Shown here: positions 57,853 through 64,000 of the stretch, one piece after another
Numbering within the stretch: position 1 is the first letter of the stretch
Layout: the number at the start of each line of letters is the position of its first letter
Assembly: GCA_030762175.1 (NCBI GenBank)
Contig: CM060838.1
Coordinates: 22,190,001-22,254,000 of the forward strand
Direction of reading: 5' to 3'
DNA from: Metallyticus violacea
Taxonomy: Eukaryota; Arthropoda; Insecta; Mantodea; Metallyticidae
Length of the DNA: 64,000 nt
The notes under the pieces: generated by a model
What the model was told of the DNA's origin: nothing
Seen by the model: the letters and a program-made list of their open reading frames with translations, nothing else
Databases searched by the model: none
Program-made: the position numbers and the translations under genes

Positions 57853-58134
57853 CTTTTAATAGTGTTTAACGCATGTATTTTACTACTGAGGTACCACAGG
57901 CGGTGGGCACTGATGATACACAAGATAAAATGATATATTGGAAAAGGAATTTTTAGGTAAGGAAATGTTCCAGCCTAATTTTAGGGTACCTACCCGGCAT
58001 TTGCCATTTATGAGGACTGAGAAAAACTTGAAAAAAAAAAAAATAAACTCAGTCAGAGAGAGCGGTCCTGGTGGGATTCGAACTGCAGACTTCCCGCTCA
58101 CGAGTCCGCGTCTTAACGACCTCGGCCACTCAAG
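57853..58134 (-). repeat. SINE family S, full-length copy
   Basis: On the minus strand, GAGTGGCCGAGGTCGTTAAG, GCAGTTCGAATCCCACCAGG, an A/T-rich insertion in the body, TTTGCCGGGTAGG-type body words and the 3' CCGCCTGTGGTACCTCAGTA with GTTAAACACTATTAAAA. The family layout is complete. Confidence 0.88.
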
Positions 58135-59225
58135 TGTCCGATGATATAATAATGTATTTATAAACTAAAACATTAAGTTAAATCTGCGTACTCTTAAAAT
58201 TCGCCAGTAGTAGATATTAGTTCATCTTTTATCTCCCCATCGTGGTATGACTGATAACTGTTTTCTCCCTTAACTTTAGCACAGGCCCTCCGCCCCTGCT
58301 CCCGTAAACAAATGACGTACCATATCCAGTGCAACTTTAGACAGGCTGGTTCCGAGATCCCTCCCCTATCTTATGCATAGTCCAACACCGGCCATCTGAA
58401 CAGCTCCTCAATGAGATGTGCTCTGACCATCAGCCTCTTCGTATTAGAGAGGCATCAGGCCAGATAGTCGTTTGTTAATCTATCGCTCAAGATGGAGCAG
58501 GTGTGTATAGCTTCCATTATCTTGCATTATATTGTAAGTTAGTGGATAATTAACAGCACGGTAATATCTTTGGAATATTGCCATGAAGTAAATACCGCAA
58601 AATTGATCAGAGTGGATTAGGAAGCGTCTATCACTTTGATCACATAAATGTTCGTTGTGCTGAAATAGAAACAGAGAACATAATTGAGAATTTGTCTAAA
58701 GATTGTTTAAGCGTCCTAACTGAGAGATTTGTAATGTCCGCACCATGTCCAAAGTGGCTCAGTTTATCTCCCTCATTTATACGTAAAAGAAGACAACTGT
58801 TGGCTGATTGCTTTATATTGAGCTTTTAAAATCCATGGAATTTTGCACTAGTTCATATGTCATAATTTTCATACGAAGTATGCTTCTGTAACGAATATTT
58901 ATATTAAAAACAAGCATAAAGGAATATCATCCAAGTACAGAAACAATTTTATAGCCTTTAAGAGCAGATCGTATGTCCTATGTTACCATAGTTAAAATCG
59001 TTTTTGAAATCTCGGAGATTATGGAAGCTATATCTTCCCAATATTTTATGTTGAACAGCCATGCAGTTCAGTAATTATTAAATTGAAAATAAATATTACA
59101 TTTTGAGATTAGGTAAGTGTACTTTTTCTGAAGTCTCCTAATTTTGAATAAAAATGCGGAATGTTAATATGTTATCTATTAAAACCATATTAGTGAAGGA
59201 ATTCTTTTAATTCGAGTATTATATA
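58135..59225. other. Non-coding stretch with a GC-richer block
   Basis: 58250-58510 is GC-richer and ends ...CTCAAGATGGAGCAG|GTGTGT, a possible ATG plus donor, but only three codons long and unsupported. GTAAACAAA at about 58303 is a forkhead-type word. Nothing else was seen. Confidence 0.3.
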
Positions 59226-59882
59226 CAGTGAGATTATTTGAGTTACGGGTCGACACAGCACAGCTGCGTACTGGGAGAAACCAAACAAGGTGTATACTTT
59301 GTATGCAGGTAACAGTTTGTAGTTTGAGAGAGGCTTTTTCAGCAAATGATTTCGTGTTTGTGTGTTCACGGCGCTTTCACTGTATGTAAATTATGTGCTA
59401 ATTGTTATTCATTAGCTATGCTACTACATAAATACAGTCTAGGAGAAGGGGTTTTTATGTACGATACATATGAGAAAAGCGGCAAGACAATTCGCAATAA
59501 AATATCCTGGTAATGTATTGCAGGCAGAGGAACTGTACGCCAATTCGTTAAAAGTTGCGACAGTCAGGATTTCTCAACTACAAGAAACGCATAACAAACC
59601 GTCATGTTTTACGAAAAAAGTTAGATGAAATACAGAATTTTCATATGCAAGTACCGGCAATGTATTGCCGCTAAGGGGCATCATTCTCAACATTGCTTAT
59701 AACACAGATTGATATTTATCCTATTTTAAATGCAATATCTCTTTATGCTTTCAGTAAAATATAAATACTAAAATAAAAATATTAACTTTATGTGCCACGA
59801 CTCCCTTTATCTGGGTTGCAGAGGCTGCACTCTCCAGTAAGGAGCCGTCCTCTAGTGTTCCTTAACTCGAATAACGTCACTG
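59226..59882 (+). mobile_element. CAGTGA-type Tc1/mariner-like element, internally deleted
   Basis: The left terminus CAGTGAGATTATTTGAGTTA and the right terminus, read on the minus strand as CAGTGACGTTATTCGAGTTA, are inverted repeats (17 of 20 positions match). Each is flanked outside by TA. At 657 bp it is about half the size of an autonomous element. It still carries a transposase N-terminal fragment at about 59485-59640. A 5' fragment of the same family lies at 34692-34893. Confidence 0.85.
59485..59640 (+). pseudogene. Transposase helix-turn-helix fragment inside the CAGTGA element
   Basis: Across two frames it reads AARQFAIKYPGNVL and then KLRQSGFLNYKKRITNRHVL followed by RKKLDEIQ. Relatives in the Tc1/mariner superfamily have a helix-turn-helix followed by (F/L)RxTGSVLDKKRxxxRRVLTEEKLDEI. 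The catalytic domain is missing, replaced by the internal deletion. Confidence 0.6.
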
Positions 59883-61371
59883 TATGTAGAATGTAAAGCC
59901 GAACAGGGCTTAAAATATCATTGGGAGCATGTGGATAACTCTTTTACACTGGATTGTAATCATTGGATTTTTGCTGTAGACCTCTTAAAAAAAAACCTCT
60001 AATATTCCATATTTCAATATCCTATTTTTCAGTATAAATGGCCCATTTTCTCAGATGTCCTTTTAACATTGCTCAATGGATTTATGACACCTTCAATTTT
60101 ACGCTATACATAAATGGTACTAGATTTATTTTCTTATTATACAATGATTTTAATAGAAAATAAATTTGAAACTTTTATTAAAATTGTGGGATTTCAGAAG
60201 AAAAATATAGCTGATCTTATACTGTGATAGGTACTTGTTATTACAGAACAATATGTTTGTAAAGAAACGAATTTCACGGATATACCTTGCATAATGGGTC
60301 TCAAAAGCTAATAATATAACATTCGTAACTGAGCAAATTCGGGCAAATGATCTTGCATCAAATTAATAATAAATACTGCAAATTTCAGCACTATTTCACG
60401 AATAATACAGCAGCCTGTTAAATTTATGCGGAAGATGTCGTAAGGAAATAAAGGTTTCATTTCCATAATTCAATAAGATTTTATGCAGCATGAGAACGCT
60501 TAAACCTTTTATGTAAGAGTGAGACTTTTAATTTATTTTTCTGACGATTTTCATTGTGGTTAAAATCACCCTGCGGAAGCGCATGGTAAATTAGCTCTCA
60601 AAGTTTATCGTACAAAAGAAACAATGAGAATAAACAAAGGAGGAGTGATAAAAGCAAACATTTTGCGGTGAAATGAATAACGTTAAAAGTTTGCAGGCGA
60701 AACACCAGACTGCGCCAAATTGCACAGATAAAGGGCAAACAGACTCGGAAGAGACATCGCTCCAGGCAATACAATGTTTCGCGTCACATGATTACATAAA
60801 ATAATTGTTAACATCACTAACGGTGGCATCATGTTTAGTTGATTTTATCATGAATCGGAAATCCAGCATCACCAGTAAGATAGTAACATTATCAGCGGCA
60901 GTATTTCTACCTGCTACCACTGTTATGTTTATTACGTAAAAGCAAGTGTATTTAGAAGAGTTATTGTGTTAGATGCCAATCCCACAAAATATAATCATTC
61001 TATTATAATTATATTAATCTATATCGACTTAAATTAAGCGTCTTGTATGTGAATCTGTTATCCAAAATCAATTCTGATTTCAATAATAGCATCAGTTATA
61101 CTTATAAAAAGAAAATGAAAGAAAGCAAGGAAAAACTCTCTAAGAAAATCTGGCGTGAGAGAGAGATAAATAAAAAAAAAAGAAATATAATATAAGAGCT
61201 TAAAAAAATGAAGCGTATAAACAAATTTAATTGTCAATAAGGGATAGATTAAGAAGAAAATCAAAGAGAGAAAAATCTATTTTTAAATAATTGTGAAATT
61301 AAATGTTATAAGAACAAAATAAAAGACAAGACTGAAAAAAGAAGATGAAGAAAGCACATGAAATAATTTAG

Positions 61372-61372
<1 letters not shown>
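59883..61372. other. Non-coding AT-rich stretch
   Basis: Nothing recognised. Confidence 0.4.
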
Positions 61373-61412
<40 letters not shown>

Positions 61413-61415
61413 ATA

Positions 61416-61450
<35 letters not shown>
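61373..61450. repeat. (TA)n tract with a central palindromic interruption
   Basis: About 18 TA units, then TTTAATAATTTA, then about 15 more TA units. The whole is self-complementary and could extrude as a cruciform. Confidence 0.95.
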
Positions 61451-61453
<3 letters not shown>

Positions 61454-61647
61454 ATGGAAGAAGACCCTCTTCAAAATATAGGTACTCACAAATGAAGTTT
61501 TTATAGCCATATATGATGCTTGTGTTTCATGCTATAAGATCAAAGTTTCGTTTGAATTCCCCGGCAGAAATAATGCTTCTTCCTACGGCCTCGAGAGTGT
61601 AACAATTATATCTCCTACTCCAAAAGTTGTAGATGACGACGAACAGT

Positions 61648-62601
61648 GTTATAGCTTACACTGTTCTGGAATTTCACGCCATTCAACCTGTGACAACCGT
61701 GCGGAGAAACTTTAGAGCGAATTTAGTCTTATTTTAACAGTTTAAAAACACGGGATGACTGTGTACAGGAAAATCAACAAATGAGTCGGTTGAGTTTGTC
61801 TAAAGAAACAGTTGAGCGTGAACGACCGGTTTCACTCGTAGGGGCAAAAGTCAACTGGTCGAGCGAGCAGTGAATTGAACATGCCGCATTTGACCGTTTG
61901 GTCCGGACTGAAGTTGTACCCTTACCGTTTGCAACTGTTACTAGCATTGTCACCCCAGGACAAAGTGAAGCGCTTTTAGTTTTGCGCACGTTTCCAGGAG
62001 CGTATGAAAGATGCCGGGTTCTGCAATAAGCATGTTTCCAGTGACGATGCATTTGAGTGATAAAGTAAACAAGCAAAATGTACGCATGTGGGGGAACCGA
62101 ATATCCTCATTCCAGCTTGCAGCACGTCCGCGACTCTGCCAAAATGAAACTTTTGTGTCCCGTATTAAGATTTAAACTTTACTGTCCCTTCTTCTTCACT
62201 GAAACTTCCATTACAGGGCACGTCTACCTGGATATGTTGGAGAATTAACTCATGCCACAGTTGGAGATCAATAGAGTAAAATTTATCTTCCAACAAGAAG
62301 GTGCTCCACCTCATTTCCATCATGATGTTCGTGACTTCCTGAACGCTAAATTTCGAAGTTCCGTGAATGAAGATAACGTACTTGTGTCATGGCCTCCGCG
62401 CTCTCCCGATCTTTTTCGTATGAGGTTTCGTGAAAGATGCAGTTTTCACGCCACCATTACCGGATGATGTGCCATAACTGCTGGCCCGCCTTTTGTCGAA
62501 TTGACAGGACTATGTAAGTCGAGTTTGGGGCCAAATTTACTATAAAATTGTTATGTGTTAAGTCACTTATGGAACACATATTGAGCACCTGGTAGTCTTG
62601 T
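61648..62601 (+). pseudogene. Tc1/mariner-superfamily transposase relic (third lineage)
   Basis: The relic can be followed through many stops and at least five frameshifts. In order it reads VTTVRRNFRANFSLI (helix-turn-helix), ELNMPHLTVWSGLKLYPYRL, ALSPQDKVKRF, FCARFQERMKDAGFCNKHV, DKVNKQNVRMWGTEYPHSSL, TGHVYLDMLEN, MPQLEINRVKFIFQQEGAPP, HFHHDVRDFLN, WPPRSPDL and, at the end, THIEHLVVL with a stop at 62599-62601. Relatives read FQQDGAPPHFH; here the catalytic D is E. The third catalytic D after SPDL is lost in a deletion. Full length is about 340 codons. Terminal repeats were not identified. Confidence 0.85.
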
Positions 62602-64000
62602 AAAAATTTCGTAATTAAAGTAAGGCAAAGAAAGAATATAAAAAGAAAGAAAAAATGCACATAAGGAAACTTTAGCAGAAAGAAGATGTGAATGAATGAC
62701 TGCGACGAATATGGCTAAAACAAATGAAGCTCATTTTTCATACAGTCTTAATTGCGAAGGTGGATGAGCGCTAAGCAGAAAGTGCTCGTGAAATTACTGA
62801 ATTCATCTCGAGTGCTAAAAGTTAACATTACGTTTTAAAAATGGATACCCTCACCTGTAGCAAGTCGCAAAAGGAATTAAAATAACAACTTACCGGAGAA
62901 CATCTCTGCTGTAGTCGCGAAATGTCCCTTGTGATTTACAACGCAAATTTTTGCATTAACAAACATTAAGTCTTGACGGTATATGATTCGTAATGACGCA
63001 ATTTGCGTGCATTTCATCACCGGAGTGTGTGACATGTCATTTACAACCTCCGTTAAAAAACGTCATTCATGGAATACACTTTAAGATTTGGTATATTAAG
63101 AAACAGCGAAATAGGGCATAGAGGCTTTATGTTAGAGAACTAAACAACTAATGAAATCTTGCAATTTTCAATCAATGCTGCAAAATTAAGAATATATTTT
63201 ATTCTTCATAGATTTTGTGCAGTAAATTTCCTTTTCTTATTCATTAATATAAACAAGTTTTCGAAATGTCATTTACTTTATAAAGAAAATAATTAGTTTA
63301 AAATCGTTCCTATTCGATTTCTTTTTTAAAATATCCTTTTGTTGGTTATAATAATGTTTCCTACATTTTAAAATGAAAGAAAAATGGACAGTAAGTTAAA
63401 AATTGAACAGGGAAGGAAAGCTTTTCAGTGCCCCAAAGCAAGATAGATAACTATATGATAATTACTTTGAACCTTCAGCTTCCTAAATGGAAACTAAATA
63501 TCATTTCTGTAACGTGATTATTATTTATAATTTAAATGAATTGTGCTATATAGAAACATGTCAAATATCTTAAAATGCAGAAAGTCTATTTTACAAAGCA
63601 TTTATTAATATATCGCGTAACTTATGCATGAATATTGCAACATTATAAAATTTGTATTTTTAAATTGATGATTAAAATTGAAGCACACAGTTAAAAGCTA
63701 GCAAATGTCAATATACAGTCTTGGAATCTCAGTCAGTAGTCACTGTCAAAAGAAACCAAGAAATGAAAGGATACTTTGATAGATGACATCTTGAATAGCA
63801 TAATTTTTCATTAAGATAAACTTAGCAATAGATTTAAAATGTGTAGCAATTATCATTTCGTAAAGATCTGTATGGCTTAAAATAAGCAACGAATAGATGA
63901 ATGATAATTCAACAGTCATCCATTAGATTGAGAAGAATCGCTACTTAAAACCTAGGCACACTTCTCAAGGGAACCAGCATTAGAACTTTCTCCTAGTTCT
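62602..64000. other. Non-coding AT-rich stretch
   Basis: Nothing recognised up to the window edge. Confidence 0.4.

Noticed and set aside
58480..58510. ATGGAGCAG followed by GTGTGT as a start exon
   Set aside because: Only three codons with a weak donor; too little evidence.
1..64000. CRISPR arrays, operons or bacterial genes
   Set aside because: No regularly spaced direct repeats, and composition, SINEs, mariners and microsatellites show eukaryotic nuclear DNA.

Overview
This window looks like gene-poor nuclear DNA from an arthropod, most probably an insect with a large, repeat-rich genome. It is strongly AT-rich and full of microsatellites. It has no operon structure and no recognisable intact host gene, but it holds many decayed Tc1/mariner transposons, a non-LTR retrotransposon relic and several tRNA-derived SINE families. 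The species cannot be named from the sequence. No intact protein-coding gene, rRNA, functional tRNA or CRISPR array could be supported. Almost all open reading frames of 60-146 codons are chance frames or pieces of dead transposases.

Layout. 0-2.8 kb: a GC-richer promoter-like patch with an NRF-1-type palindrome, an N-terminal mariner transposase relic, and a dispersed repeat seen again at 56.0-56.6 kb. 2.8-4.8 kb: two SINEs side by side, then a complete mariner (3521-4757) with both terminal inverted repeats, TA target sites and a broken transposase. 6.1-7.3 kb: an LTR-like repeat. 8.2-8.6 kb: a fold-back element. 10.0-11.2 kb: a second mariner family, whose sister copy lies on the minus strand at 26.8-28.1 kb. 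13.4-14.45 kb: a reverse-transcriptase relic interrupted by another repeat. 17.6-17.9 kb: a duplicated primer-binding-site-like sequence. 18.7-19.0 kb: a SINE. 22.6-23.3 kb: an element with long imperfect terminal inverted repeats and a tRNA-like interior. 30.1-30.3 kb: the C-terminus of another mariner-like transposase. 33.4-33.65 kb: an inverted repeat. 34.7-34.9 kb: the 5' end of an element found complete at 59.2-59.9 kb. 39.36-39.44 kb: a perfect 35-bp hairpin. 39-58 kb: further SINE copies, including one nested in another repeat and one apparently split by a local inversion. 50.8-51.1 kb: a full SINE of a second family with target-site duplication. 56.7 kb: a short non-repetitive ORF ending at a good splice donor, the best candidate for a host exon. 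61.6-62.6 kb: a highly decayed Tc1/mariner-superfamily transposase.

How the parts relate. No pathway is encoded. The window is a fossil bed in which at least five Tc1/mariner lineages, one LINE, possible LTR elements and at least three tRNA-derived repeat families inserted at different times, sometimes into each other. Every transposase is inactivated by stops, frameshifts or loss of catalytic aspartates. Boundaries for old repeats were judged by eye and are approximate. Family names are given only at superfamily level.
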